Part shown: one piece after another, positions 24,789-35,124 of the stretch | How the letters are laid out: every line of letters starts with the position of its first letter | Position numbering within the stretch: the stretch's first letter is position 1 | From: JAKZVK01 sp965237575 | Lineage (GTDB): Bacteria > Acidobacteriota > Terriglobia > Bryobacterales > UBA6623 | Assembly (NCBI GenBank): GCA_965237575.1 | Contig: CBDEGI010000004.1 | Coordinates: forward strand, 2,232,001 to 2,296,000 | Direction of reading: 5' to 3' | Length of the DNA: 64,000 nucleotides | Notes under the pieces: model-generated | Database searches by the model: none | Seen by the model: the letters and a program-made list of their open reading frames with translations, nothing else | What the model was told of the DNA's origin: nothing | Made by a program: the position numbers and the translations under genes

Positions 24789-26810
24789 ATGTCCAAGCTG
24801 TTGTTTGTAGGCGCCCTTCTCGCTGCCGCCACTCCTCATCTCCTCGCACAGGTGCAGTTCACCGACGTGCGGGACCCGGCCGGGGTGGGGTCGGACTTCT
24901 ACTCCTCCCAAACCATCCACGGCCTCGGGATCAATTGGATCGACTTCGACAACGACGACCGTCCCGACATGTTCATGGTCAACGGCGGCGACGACGAGGA
25001 CCCCCACCTCTACCGCAATAACGGGGACGGCACCTTCACCAACGTGGACTCGCTGCTGCCCCCGCTTCCAGGCGGCGTCGATTTCGCCAGTTCCGTGTTC
25101 GCCGACTACGACAACGACGGCGACTCCGACATCTACATCTTCACCGACAACCAACAGTTCGGCGGCGCACGGGGACAAAACGTGCCCGATGGCCCACCCA
25201 ATATTCTTCTGAAAAGCCATTGGGCCGAGAACGGAGGCAGGTTTATTCCCGGCGAGCCCCTGTTTGAGGACGTGGCGCCCGCGGCCGGCGTCGACGATCT
25301 CGCTGAAATTCCCTTCGGTCCCTTGCCTGGGATGCGCTCCAAGACGGGCGGTTGGGTCGACTACGACCGCGACGGCTGTGTCGACCTCTATGTCGGGCAC
25401 CTGGTCATGGGCCCCGCGGGCGGCAACATTGCAAATCGGGACCGCTTTTACCGCAACCGTTGTGACGGCACCTTCGAAGACGTCACCGTCGCCAGCGGGA
25501 TCAACCTGGGCGACGACGAGTTGACATATCGCGGTGCCCTCGCTTTCATCGCCGCCCATCTCGACGGCGATCTCTGGCCGGATCTCTACGTCGTCGACGT
25601 AAACGATTTGCAGGCGCGATTCCATCGTGACTTCCTATTTCTGAACAACGCGGACGGTACCTTTACCGACGCCACCGGATTGTCCGAGGGGCTGGGAGAC
25701 GACTCCCAGGCGGGGATGGGCGTGGATGTCGCCGATATCGACCTCGACGGTGATTGGGACATGTACATCACCGACCTGCTCAATACCGGCCGCGATGCGC
25801 CGCCGAAAGGGAATGTCCTCTACTTGAGCAACGGGGATGGGACGTTCGAGGACAACTCCGCGCCGCAAGCCGGTGTTTCCGGCCACCGCTCCTGGGGAGT
25901 GAACTTCTTTGATGTCGACCACGACGGCTATGAAGACTTCGTGGTGGCCAAGATGACACATCCCGAGCCTTTCTTGTTCATGAACAACCGCGACGGCACA
26001 TTCCGCGATGTGGCGGTGGAGGCGGGCCTTACCCAGACGGACGGTCGTGGGAGCGCCATCGCCGACTTCGACCACGACGGCGACCTCGACCTGGCAATCA
26101 TCAACCAGGGCGGCCTGCTCGGGCTGTTTCGCAACGACACCGAGCCCAAAGGCAACTGGCTCCGTATCCGCCCGCGCGCCACCTTGAGCAACCGATCGGC
26201 GATCGGAACGCTCATCAAGCTGCAGGCGGGTCCTATGAATCTGATGCGGCAGATCAAAGGCGGGTCGAGCACCCATTCGCAAGACGAGATGGTCGCGCAC
26301 TTCGGCCTCGCCGATGCCGTGAAGGTGGATCGAATCGAAGTCTATTGGCCCAGCGGCGCTGAAGACATCCTCACCAACGTCGATCCGAACCAGGTGCTGA
26401 CCATCACCGAGGGCACAACCGCCGCCCCCCAGCCGCACGTCCACGCCATCCCGGCGTTTGTGGGCTTCGGCGCAACCGCACTCGCGGCCCAAGCCGACGC
26501 AACCGTCCGCGTCATCAACGAGGGCTCCGAGCCACTCGCGGTCACCCGAATCACGAGCGACAACCCCAACTTCTGGATTTCCGATGCAAGCGGCCCCTTT
26601 GAACTGGCCCCCTACGGAGGGTCCCGGGATGTGCCGATCCACTTCGTCCCGACCACGTCCGGCATTACAAGCGGGCAACTCAGCATTGCCTGCAACGACC
26701 CGGACGAGCCGGTCAAGATCGTGCAATTGCAGGGTCTCGGTACGGGTAACATCCCGCTTCGCCTCCGCTTGCATCCCGGCCGCAGCCGGCTGCTACGACA
26801 AACCCCGTGA
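24789..26810 (+). CDS. CRTAC1-like secreted protein: FG-GAP repeats, ASPIC/UnbV and ASH-type domain
   Basis: 673 residues from the ATG at 24789. After a signal peptide (LLFVGALLAAATPHLLAQ) come about seven FG-GAP/VCBS repeats with calcium-type loops such as DFDNDDRPDMFMVNG, DYDNDGDSDIYIF and DFDHDGDLDLAIIN. An ASPIC/UnbV domain follows (GNWLRIRPRATLSNRSAIGT, then VDRIEVYWPSG), and last a choice-of-anchor/ASH-like beta domain (VRVINEGSEPLAVTRITSDN). Such proteins are surface or extracellular and bind polymers or partners; no enzyme site is seen. The ASH-like addition is the least usual part. Confidence 0.88.
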   Translation: MSKLLFVGALLAAATPHLLAQVQFTDVRDPAGVGSDFYSSQTIHGLGINWIDFDNDDRPDMFMVNGGDDEDPHLYRNNGDGTFTNVDSLLPPLPGGVDFASSVFADYDNDGDSDIYIFTDNQQFGGARGQNVPDGPPNILLKSHWAENGGRFIPGEPLFEDVAPAAGVDDLAEIPFGPLPGMRSKTGGWVDYDRDGCVDLYVGHLVMGPAGGNIANRDRFYRNRCDGTFEDVTVASGINLGDDELTYRGALAFIAAHLDGDLWPDLYVVDVNDLQARFHRDFLFLNNADGTFTDATGLSEGLGDDSQAGMGVDVADIDLDGDWDMYITDLLNTGRDAPPKGNVLYLSNGDGTFEDNSAPQAGVSGHRSWGVNFFDVDHDGYEDFVVAKMTHPEPFLFMNNRDGTFRDVAVEAGLTQTDGRGSAIADFDHDGDLDLAIINQGGLLGLFRNDTEPKGNWLRIRPRATLSNRSAIGTLIKLQAGPMNLMRQIKGGSSTHSQDEMVAHFGLADAVKVDRIEVYWPSGAEDILTNVDPNQVLTITEGTTAAPQPHVHAIPAFVGFGATALAAQADATVRVINEGSEPLAVTRITSDNPNFWISDASGPFELAPYGGSRDVPIHFVPTTSGITSGQLSIACNDPDEPVKIVQLQGLGTGNIPLRLRLHPGRSRLLRQTP

Positions 26811-26849
26811 CGGTCGTCGGGAACCTGTGTCGGCGCCGGCGCTGATCCT

Positions 26850-27548
26850 CTACCGGCTCGGCTCCATCACGGACACTTGCGTCACCGCGATCTTGCCGCT
26901 GAAGCACACATCGACGTCGCTGCCTTCGCGGCGTGCCCGGTCTCGGTAGCGCCCGTCGTAATGAAACGACTCCGCCTCGTCTCGAAAGCTCAGCGGCAAG
27001 GGCGACGGATCGAGCGGACAATAGACCACCTCGGGACGGTGCGGCCCGGCATCCGGCGCGGGCAGGTTGATGTTCCAGAACGTCCCGGGTGTCCAGGGCC
27101 GGTCCATCAGATCAGCCAACAGGGGCTGCACCCATTCAATCGCCCGCGCCCAGTCGCGATCGTCGAGCGGACGGTCGTGATAGTGCGACACCGCGATCCC
27201 CGGCACGCCACGCAAGGCGGCTTCACGCACGGCCGCCACGGTGCCGGAGTGATAGATGTCGACGCCAAGGTTCCCGCCGTTGTTGATGCCGGAGAGCACC
27301 CAGGCGATGTCGGCGCCAAAGCGGTACAGTCCCACGCGAACGCAATCGGCCGGTGTGCCGTCGAGCGAGTGACGGCCGTCATCGAGCGGCTCCAAGCGGA
27401 TCGGGCGGTCGGTGGTTGTGCTGTGGCTACACCCTGACGCCGCGCCTTGAGGAGCGATCATGACGTGCCGCTGACCGTCAACGCACTCGCGCAAGGCCGC
27501 CAAGCCGGGCGCATGAATACCATCGTCATTGGTAAGCAGGATCTTCAT
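26850..27548 (-). CDS. surE: 5'/3'-nucleotidase SurE
   Basis: 232 residues from the ATG at 27548. The start MKILLTNDDGIHAPGL carries the family's metal-binding DD pair; further marks are GCSHSTTT, LDGTPADCVRVGL and VLSGINNGGNLGVDIYHSGTVAAVREA. SurE is a metal-dependent phosphatase acting on nucleoside monophosphates in the cytoplasm. Length and motifs are normal. It is convergent with the CRTAC1-like gene. Confidence 0.95.
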   Translation of the reverse strand: MKILLTNDDGIHAPGLAALRECVDGQRHVMIAPQGAASGCSHSTTTDRPIRLEPLDDGRHSLDGTPADCVRVGLYRFGADIAWVLSGINNGGNLGVDIYHSGTVAAVREAALRGVPGIAVSHYHDRPLDDRDWARAIEWVQPLLADLMDRPWTPGTFWNINLPAPDAGPHRPEVVYCPLDPSPLPLSFRDEAESFHYDGRYRDRARREGSDVDVCFSGKIAVTQVSVMEPSR

Positions 27549-27640
27549 CGAGGCGCTAGCCGGCTCCCGGCGAGTTCTTATTGTTACAGAAGGCCGTTTT
27601 GGCTTGGCGATCGCCCCATCGGCCAAGTACACTGGGTCTA

Positions 27641-27877
27641 TTGCCTACAGCTCTTCGGTCCGGGCCCTATCGACTCTTTTTCTACTCGGCCGATCGCGAC
27701 GAGCCGCCCCACATCCATGTGGAGCGGGGACAGTCCGGGGCGAAGTTTTGGTTGGAACCGGTGCGGCTCGAACGAAGTGGTGGATTCGGCCCTGCAGAGC
27801 TTCGACGAATCGAGCGACTAGTTGTGGAATACGCTCCGTTATTGTTAAGGGAATGGGATGAGTACTTTGGAGACTGA
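27641..27877 (+). CDS. DUF4160 protein
   Basis: 78 residues from a TTG at 27641, chosen because family members start right before the PTALRSGPYRLFFYS block. Further marks are DRDEPPHIHVERG, AKFWLEPVRL and GGFGPAELRRIERLV, ending LLREWDEYFGD. No clear ribosome site is visible. The next gene, DUF2442, begins within its last 20 bases. The pair is found together in many genomes and is suspected to be a toxin-antitoxin-like module; this is not proven. Confidence 0.8.
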   Translation: MPTALRSGPYRLFFYSADRDEPPHIHVERGQSGAKFWLEPVRLERSGGFGPAELRRIERLVVEYAPLLLREWDEYFGD

Positions 27878-28163
27878 ACTTCGAGAAGCTACGGCTCAGA
27901 GCGTCAGCCTAGGAGAGGACACTCTGGTCGTAGATCTTGCCGATGGAAGGACGATCACGGTCCCGCTAACCTGGTACCCGAGGCTTGCGGGCGGCACGCC
28001 GGCGGAACGAGCGAACTGGCGCCTCATTGGTGGCGGTGAGGGTATCCACTGGCCGGACTTGGACGAAGACATCAATGTGCAGAGCCTGCTGGCCGGCCGA
28101 AGGTCCGGCGAGACGCAGGAGTCTCTGCGTCGGTGGATCGAGGGGCGGAAAACGGCAGGTTGA
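27858..28163 (+). CDS. DUF2442 protein
   Basis: 101 residues. The family pattern is visible: SVSLGEDTLVVDLADGRTIT, then VPLTWYPRLAGGTPAERANW and GIHWPDLDEDINVQSLLAGR. It overlaps the DUF4160 gene by 20 bases, which implies coupled translation. It has the size and position of an antitoxin or accessory partner; no DNA-binding motif is obvious. Confidence 0.85.
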   Translation: MSTLETELREATAQSVSLGEDTLVVDLADGRTITVPLTWYPRLAGGTPAERANWRLIGGGEGIHWPDLDEDINVQSLLAGRRSGETQESLRRWIEGRKTAG

Positions 28164-28204
28164 ATGGAAGCGGGATGGCGTCGAACAGGTCTAGACGATC
28201 ACCA

Positions 28205-28930
28205 ATGAATACTCCGAGTACCCGATCCCAAGTTCTCCTTTGCTGGGCGCTGGCGGCGGCGTTGATGGTCTCGCCAGTCGCCGCCCAGGACTCGACGGGC
28301 ATCTCGGCGGGCGACTCGCTTCCACCGCCGCTCAAGTCCTACAAGGGCCGCGCCATTGCCCAGACGATGAGCTTCCACGGCGCGCCGTGGCTGATCCGCG
28401 AAACGCGCGATGCGGAGGAACGGCCCAGCCAACTACTCAAGGCACTGAAGCTCAAGAAAGGCCAAACCGTGGTGGACATCGGCTGCGGCAATGGCTTCTA
28501 CACGCTCCAGATGGCGAAGCGCGTCGGCAAGAAAGGCCGCGTGCTCGCCGTCGACATCCAGCAGGAGATGCTCGACCTGCTCGATGAGCGCGCCCGCCAG
28601 GCCGGCGTTGACAACATCGAGCCTATTCTTGGCGGCCCGGGCGACCCCAGGCTGCCCAAGGGCGAGGTCGACTTGATCTTGCTCGTCGATGTTTATCACG
28701 AGTTCGCCTATCCCGAGCAAATGCTGGCAGCGATGCGCGAAAGCCTCAAGCCCGACGGCGTGATCGCGCTCGCCGAGTACCGCTGGGAAGACCCCGCCGT
28801 GCCCATCAAGATTCTCCACAAGATGAGCAAGGAGCAGATCCTCAAGGAATACCTGCCGAACGGCTTCAAGCTCGTTCGCGAATTCGACAAGCTCCCCTGG
28901 CAGCACTTGATGTTCTTCGGCCAGTCGTAA
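28205..28930 (+). CDS. SAM-dependent methyltransferase with a signal peptide
   Basis: 241 residues from the ATG at 28205. An N-terminal signal peptide (VLLCWALAAALMVSPVAAQD) is followed by a class I methyltransferase: motif I VVDIGCGNGFYTLQMA, the acidic residue in VLAVDIQQEM, and motif IV VDLILLVDVYHEF. The fold looks complete. Exported SAM-dependent methyltransferases are known from annotation in these phyla, but how they would obtain SAM outside the cytoplasm is unclear. The substrate is unknown. Confidence 0.85.
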   Translation: MNTPSTRSQVLLCWALAAALMVSPVAAQDSTGISAGDSLPPPLKSYKGRAIAQTMSFHGAPWLIRETRDAEERPSQLLKALKLKKGQTVVDIGCGNGFYTLQMAKRVGKKGRVLAVDIQQEMLDLLDERARQAGVDNIEPILGGPGDPRLPKGEVDLILLVDVYHEFAYPEQMLAAMRESLKPDGVIALAEYRWEDPAVPIKILHKMSKEQILKEYLPNGFKLVREFDKLPWQHLMFFGQS

Positions 28931-28960
28931 AAGACCTGCGACGGCCCCCTCCGGCTGCCG

Positions 28961-29713
28961 CTACTGATCGAGGTCAAGCAACTGGATGCTGCGAAACCAT
29001 ACGGGCGAGTTGTGGTGGGTGAGGGCGATGTAACCCGGCCCCTTGATGCCGAAGCCCGGGATCCGCCGGAACTTCGTTTGGTCCACGCGGTCGAGCAGTT
29101 CCTTCGAATTGAACTCGAACGCGGCGATCCGGACGCCGTTCAACCAGTGTTCCCCGTACACGCCGCGCACAACGATCCGCGAGCCGTTCCACTCGCCCGG
29201 CGGGTTGAGCTTCTTGTTGCTCGGGGCGGCGAGCAGATACAGCGCCCCGGTGGCGCCGTACTCGGAACCCGGCTTGGCGGAGAGATCCGCGTCGTCGAGC
29301 AACTGATACTCCGGGCCCGTCGCCCGCAAACGCGCCTTGCGTTTCCAACTCTCGGGCATGTCGGGACGGTAGCCGGGACCGACCCAGGCCTTCTGGACGA
29401 GGTACTTGATGCCGCTGTTGCCGCCTTTGAGCAGCTTCCAGTCGAATCGAAGTTCGAAGTTGCGGTAGGGCCGCACGGTTACCAGGTCGCCGCCGGAGTT
29501 GTCGGCGAGCGTGCGGATCGTGCCGTCCTCGATGGCCCACGATTGGCTCGGGAACGGCGTGTTGTCGAACCCCTCCCAGCCTTTCGAAGTCGTGCCATCG
29601 AAGAGCAGCACCCAGCCCGCGGCGGTCTCCTCGGGTGTGAGCTGGTTCGGTGGCGTGGGGTCGCCTGCTTGCAGCGTGGTGACGGCGAGCAGGGTCAGCA
29701 GGGTCAGGCGCAT
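28961..29713 (-). CDS. Secreted DUF1080 (3-keto-disaccharide hydrolase-like) protein
   Basis: 250 residues from the ATG at 29713. A signal peptide (LTLLTLLAVTTLQAG) precedes one DUF1080 domain, a concanavalin-like jelly roll: GWVLLFDGTTSKGWEGF, FELRFDWKLLKGGNSGIKYLV, GALYLLAAPSN, WNGSRIVVRG and HHNSPVWFRSIQLLDL. Members occur with sugar-degrading enzymes; some cleave 3-keto-glucosides. The gene is convergent with the methyltransferase. Confidence 0.9.
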   Translation of the reverse strand: MRLTLLTLLAVTTLQAGDPTPPNQLTPEETAAGWVLLFDGTTSKGWEGFDNTPFPSQSWAIEDGTIRTLADNSGGDLVTVRPYRNFELRFDWKLLKGGNSGIKYLVQKAWVGPGYRPDMPESWKRKARLRATGPEYQLLDDADLSAKPGSEYGATGALYLLAAPSNKKLNPPGEWNGSRIVVRGVYGEHWLNGVRIAAFEFNSKELLDRVDQTKFRRIPGFGIKGPGYIALTHHNSPVWFRSIQLLDLDQ

Positions 29714-29788
29714 GGCTTGGCACATCATAGCTCGACCACCGCTCAGCGGTTCGAGTGCTATTGAGGCGCGCCAGACCGGAGGGAACCA

Positions 29789-30172
29789 CTAGGCCGCGGG
29801 ACGCCGGTCCTTGGCGCGACTCGGGCGGATCAGCACTTCCGCGGGAATGCCGAACTCTTGGTGAAGCCGCCGAATCATCGCCAACGACAGGCCACGTTGA
29901 CCGTTCAACACCTCATGTACGCGGCTGCGGTTCCCGATGACCCCGACAAGCGCACGGTGGTCTTCCCCCAACTGCTCCAATCGAAAACGAATCGCTTCGA
30001 TGGGATCCGGCGCATCGATCGGATGGCCGCTCAGTTCGTAGGCTTCCACCAGAGTGATGAGCACGTCGAGGCGGTCCCCCCGGGGCGTTCCTTCCTGGGC
30101 GCCCCAGAGCTTTTCAATCTCGACCAGTGCCGCCTCATGGTCTTTTTCGGTTCGAATCGGCTTGATCTTCAT
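29789..30172 (-). CDS. HigA/COG5499-type helix-turn-helix antitoxin, toxin absent
   Basis: 127 residues from the ATG at 30172 (MKIKPIRTEKDHEAALVEIE). The first part is the linker helix typical of this HigA subgroup (VLITLVEAYELSGHPID, DPIEAIRFRLEQLG), the end is a helix-turn-helix (RALVGVIGNRSRVHEVLNGQ, then LSLAMIRRLHQEFGIPAEVL). These genes usually follow a HigB-like toxin; upstream there are only about 265 bases without such a gene. It is probably an orphan antitoxin. Confidence 0.85.
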   Translation of the reverse strand: MKIKPIRTEKDHEAALVEIEKLWGAQEGTPRGDRLDVLITLVEAYELSGHPIDAPDPIEAIRFRLEQLGEDHRALVGVIGNRSRVHEVLNGQRGLSLAMIRRLHQEFGIPAEVLIRPSRAKDRRPAA

Positions 30173-30437
30173 AGCGAACTGCCCGCTGACTACGACAAGA
30201 TTGACGGGAAGATAAGGCGATGTCAACATCTCCACCCACGTCCGCACCGACCTCTCACCGCTCCAAGCCCCGGTAGGGGCGTTTGAGTCTTTCGCTTCTT
30301 GACACCCGGGTGCGGGGGATCCGAAAACGCCGGCCTCCTCGCCCCCGAAACACTCGACGTGCAAACCAACCCGGCCCGCTCAAACGCCCGCGTAGTAGAA
30401 TGGGCCGACCGTTTTCCCCAAGGATTCCATAACCAAC

Positions 30438-31640
<1,203 letters not shown>

Positions 31641-31686
31641 GCGTTCCCTGTCTGTGAGATGTCCGGGTGTCGATCAGCAGAGGGAG

Positions 31687-32772
31687 TCAGTTCTGCAAGC
31701 GAGTTCTTTCCATTTCTTCACGAACGAACTCGACGGCCCTTTCTAGATCGACGTCAAGTAGGTTCCGGCCAGTGTAGCCCGCATTGTTCGGGTCGGCACC
31801 AGCAATCATGAGTAAGGCAATCGCCTCAACATGTTTGCACTTGGCGGCGTAGAACAGTGCAGTCTTCCCCTGGGCGTCTCGCTGGTTCACGTCAACCCCG
31901 GCGTTGATCAATTCCTTGATGACCGGCACTTGGTTGTAGATCGTTGCGGATCTCAAAGCGGTGGAACCGAGCCGGCTTAGAACATTCACATCGGCTCCCC
32001 CGTTGATCAGGAGACGGGTGATATACCGATCGTCAAAGCTGGACTCAATGGGGGCCGAGCCGAACCGTTCGTCTGTCGTAGCGCACCATGGCTTACGGAA
32101 TGCGAATGGCGTACTGTACTCCGCGTTCCTCCGAAGCCTCATAAACTTCCGGCTTCGGACGATTCTGTATTGGTTGGCAGCGACGGCTAAGTGCAGGGGG
32201 GTCTTGCCGCTGCCATCCCTAACTTCCAGGGCGGCGCCGTAGCCGAAGATCTGTTCGACCATCTCCGGTTTGCCAAACCTCGCGGCAACGGCAAGCGGGA
32301 GGCACCCTTCTGTGGGCTCCGGAGGCTCCCCCTGTTCCAGCAAGATCCTCAGAAAGGCTTGGTTGATCTCAAGCGCAAACGTCCATTTGTTGGTTGCCTC
32401 GCAGAGTCCAGTCCACCCAGCCTGTAGAAGCGCCGCATCCAAACCTCTCCGCGCTAAGAGCTCGACGATCTTGACACGTCCGCTTTTGATCGCCGCCATC
32501 AGCGATCCGGGCATATCACCAGGAGCTGAGGCGTCAGTCAATAACTCTTGAGCGCGTTCTAAACAGCCCAGCGCCGAGGCAGTTCTAAGACCCTCCGTTG
32601 CTTTACACTGGTCCGCGGTTCCAATCGGAGGTAGGGGCGCGTCGTGCGGCGGTGGGTAGCGCGTACGTTGGCATGGGACTGGGGTGTAAGCCGTGAGGGT
32701 GTTGGCCAGCAATGCTGCGAGGCACGCGACAGGTAGACAACCAAACCGAGTGACCAGGTCAAGATAGGCCAT
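31687..32772 (-). CDS. Secreted ankyrin-repeat protein
   Basis: 361 residues. A signal-like hydrophobic N-terminus (LPVACLAALLANTLTA) is followed by about seven ankyrin repeats; the clearest are GKTPLHLAVAANQYRIV, GSTALRSATIYNQVPVIKEL and GKTALFYAAKCKHVEAIALL with GADPNNAGY. Middle repeats are degenerate. The role would be protein binding in the periplasm; the partner is unknown. The GC content is lower than in neighbouring genes, which may point to a different origin. Confidence 0.85.
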   Translation of the reverse strand: MAYLDLVTRFGCLPVACLAALLANTLTAYTPVPCQRTRYPPPHDAPLPPIGTADQCKATEGLRTASALGCLERAQELLTDASAPGDMPGSLMAAIKSGRVKIVELLARRGLDAALLQAGWTGLCEATNKWTFALEINQAFLRILLEQGEPPEPTEGCLPLAVAARFGKPEMVEQIFGYGAALEVRDGSGKTPLHLAVAANQYRIVRSRKFMRLRRNAEYSTPFAFRKPWCATTDERFGSAPIESSFDDRYITRLLINGGADVNVLSRLGSTALRSATIYNQVPVIKELINAGVDVNQRDAQGKTALFYAAKCKHVEAIALLMIAGADPNNAGYTGRNLLDVDLERAVEFVREEMERTRLQN

Positions 32773-33017
32773 GGCTCAGCACTTCGTTGAGAGGATGACT
32801 GCGTCGTCTGTCGGGTGCAGACTGCGGGACCCGACACCCGCCTACGGACATGCCCGAAGTGTAACAGGCGCCCCGTTGGGTGAGCAGTCAAAGACGCGAG
32901 CTACGCAAGTGTCGCAAGCCGCTCGGCCATCGCGTGCCGGCTCCCGCCGTACGACCATGCAGCCCTCGTCGACCCGCACTGATCGCCATGCTAAGATATC
33001 TCCCACCGAGCCTCCGC

Positions 33018-33968
33018 ATGACGACGAAGCCCCGATCCTATCTACGCTTTGCCCCGGCCCTGGTCTCTGTCATCCTCCTCCATGCCTCGGCCGCCGACTT
33101 GCCGGTCGTCGAGCCGCCACCGGGCAAAGTGCTGATGGTCGCCCAACCCCACCACGACGACCACACCACCGACTACGGCTTGGCCGGTTTGGTCAGCCGC
33201 TTCATCGACAGCGGCTATAAGGCCTACTACGTTCGCGGATCCAACGACGAGAAGGACGGCCGTCACGGCTACCCGCGCAACGACATGATCAACCTCAAAG
33301 AGACCTACGACGCCATCCGCATCCTGCGCATGGAAGACGAGATCGTCAGTCTCAATTGGCGCAACAACTTCGAGAGCCCCTTCCCGCTCAACGAGCTGCG
33401 CGAACAGTTGATCTTTCTCGTTCGCAAGTACAAGCCCGACGCCGTCGCCGGCCACAACGGCTGGGAGCATTACCAGAAGAACCCCGGCCACCGCAATCTC
33501 GCCTGGATGTTCGCTGAAGCCTACTGGCTGGCAGGCTATCGCAACGTCCACCCCGAGCACTTTGAGGCTGGCCTTGAGCCTCACGAGACCTATCACTACT
33601 TCGGCAAGGCGCGGCTCGACTGGGGACTCGGGCACCGCCCCAACGTCGCCATCGAGATGACCGAAAGCCAGGTCAAGATCAAAGAGAAAGCGATTCACGC
33701 GCACCAAAACGTCTACGCCAGTCCCGGCGGCGCGCGCTCCATGAAGAACCGCTTGGCCGCCAAGGGTCTCTACCTGCCCGAACTCGAAAACATCAGCGAC
33801 GACACCACCGCCGGCAACATGATGATCGAGTGGCACATGAACTGGATCTCTCGCCGCTGGGGCAAGGAGGCGGGCGTCAAATACGCCGAAGACTACTACT
33901 ACATGGACGAGTTCAGCCACCTGCCCGGTTTGAAAAAGTACCTCGCCGCCAACACGGAGAAGAAGTAA
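33018..33968 (+). CDS. Exported PIG-L-family deacetylase-like protein
   Basis: 316 residues from the ATG at 33018; an ATG at 32988 is possible. A signal peptide (YLRFAPALVSVILLHASAAD) is followed by the PIG-L/LmbE fold with metal site PHHDDHTTDYG (family consensus PHPDDE) and a second site GHNGWEHYQKNPGHRN. Relatives remove acetyl groups from GlcNAc-containing compounds in zinc-dependent fashion. The metal ligands His, Asp and the distal His are present. A divergent paralogue follows after 26 bases. Confidence 0.85.
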   Translation: MTTKPRSYLRFAPALVSVILLHASAADLPVVEPPPGKVLMVAQPHHDDHTTDYGLAGLVSRFIDSGYKAYYVRGSNDEKDGRHGYPRNDMINLKETYDAIRILRMEDEIVSLNWRNNFESPFPLNELREQLIFLVRKYKPDAVAGHNGWEHYQKNPGHRNLAWMFAEAYWLAGYRNVHPEHFEAGLEPHETYHYFGKARLDWGLGHRPNVAIEMTESQVKIKEKAIHAHQNVYASPGGARSMKNRLAAKGLYLPELENISDDTTAGNMMIEWHMNWISRRWGKEAGVKYAEDYYYMDEFSHLPGLKKYLAANTEKK

Positions 33969-33994
33969 CGGTGAAGAAGTAACGTGGAGAACGA

Positions 33995-34903
33995 ATGAAG
34001 CGCAGCATCGCAGTCGCACTACCGCTGGCTCTGGCGTCGTGGGTCGGCCCCACGGCATCGGCCCAGACCGGGGAAACCAACAACACCGTTCTCGTGGTGA
34101 CGTCCGACGCGAGCCACTACGTCGTGCACGCCGGCGGCACCGTCGCCAAGATGGTCGACGCCGGGATGGACGCCATCGTCATCCGCGTCGGCAACGACGA
34201 GAAAGACTCCTGGGACCTCTCGCCCGAGGAGACCGCGCTGCGAACCAAGCAAGAGAGCGAGGCGGCGGCCAAGATCCTTGGCGTGAAGAAAGTCATCTCG
34301 CTCGGCTTCCGCTCTTCGGAGTTGCGCGACGTGCCCTTCTCGACGATGCGTGACCGCCTGATCTTCTACATCCGCGTGCACAAGCCGAAGGTGATGTTCA
34401 TCCCGAACCCCTATACCGAACACGAGCGCAATCACGACCGCTACTACACGGGCCGCGCCGCCGAAGACGCTTGGCGCGCCGCCGCGTTTCCTAACTATCT
34501 GCCGGCGACCAAAGGCACCGACCTGAAGCCCCACCTCACGCCCGAACTCTACTATTACGCCTCGCCGGTCGATCCCCACCGCCGCGAGCCCGAGTCCACC
34601 GAGACCTTCGTTCCGCAGCCGAAAATGGTCGACGTCTCGGCGACCTTCGCAAAGAAACTCAAAGCCGCCCAGGCGCTCAAGACGATCAACCGTAGCCTCG
34701 CCATGCGGCTGAAGCAGCGCCTCGACTCCACCGATCGCCGGCTCGGTACGCTCGAGAAAGTCGACGAGGCATCCATCAACAAGCTGACCGAAGAGTGGGT
34801 GCGCGGCCTGTCGGCACTGGCTGCCGAAGGGACAAGCTACGACGCTGCCGAAGAGTTCCGCTACGCCGGCGTCGAGTTCCGAATCCCCGCCAAGTACCGC
34901 TAG
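33995..34903 (+). CDS. Exported PIG-L-fold protein with altered active-site motif
   Basis: 302 residues. A signal peptide (SIAVALPLALASWVGPTASAQ) precedes a PIG-L-like fold. Where the family has PHPDDE before GGT, this protein has SDASHYVVHAGGT: aligned to the Gly-Gly-Thr, the first His becomes Asp, the catalytic Asp becomes Ser and the metal-binding Asp becomes His. The distal motif is kept (NPYTEHERNHDRYYTGRAA). Either the metal site is rebuilt with swapped ligands or the protein is not a deacetylase. It is probably co-transcribed with the intact paralogue. Confidence 0.82.
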   Translation: MKRSIAVALPLALASWVGPTASAQTGETNNTVLVVTSDASHYVVHAGGTVAKMVDAGMDAIVIRVGNDEKDSWDLSPEETALRTKQESEAAAKILGVKKVISLGFRSSELRDVPFSTMRDRLIFYIRVHKPKVMFIPNPYTEHERNHDRYYTGRAAEDAWRAAAFPNYLPATKGTDLKPHLTPELYYYASPVDPHRREPESTETFVPQPKMVDVSATFAKKLKAAQALKTINRSLAMRLKQRLDSTDRRLGTLEKVDEASINKLTEEWVRGLSALAAEGTSYDAAEEFRYAGVEFRIPAKYR

Positions 34904-35124
34904 CTCCTGATGAGCTGAATCGCGAGCCTGTGGCGTAAGCCCCCAGGCTTGCCCCCGTGTGAGATTAACTAAGCGATTCCTCGGTTCTCAGGGCCCTGAA
35001 GTGGCAAACTGTTGCTTGGTCGCCCGTCTCGCGAGAATCGCGAGCCGGCCATCAGCGAGAGTCCCGAGCCGCCAACTGGTTCATCACCTTGGCCAACTCT
35101 AAACCCGGCTGCTGATTCAACACC
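34904..35124. other. Intergenic region before cobS
   Basis: About 220 bases. Inverted GCGAG/CTCGC words lie around 34920-35070 and may form a hairpin (TCTCGCGAGAATCGCGAG). I looked for a cobalamin riboswitch and did not find its conserved B12-box core. Confidence 0.4.

Noticed and set aside
23350..24849. A long open frame (about 500 codons) on the minus strand
   Set aside because: It is the complement of the cytochrome c peroxidase gene, whose heme motifs and family pattern are unmistakable; the minus frame has no recognisable domain and reflects high GC content.
34904..35124. Cobalamin riboswitch before cobS
   Set aside because: The conserved B12-box type core was not found by eye; the hairpins there fit dispersed palindromes better.
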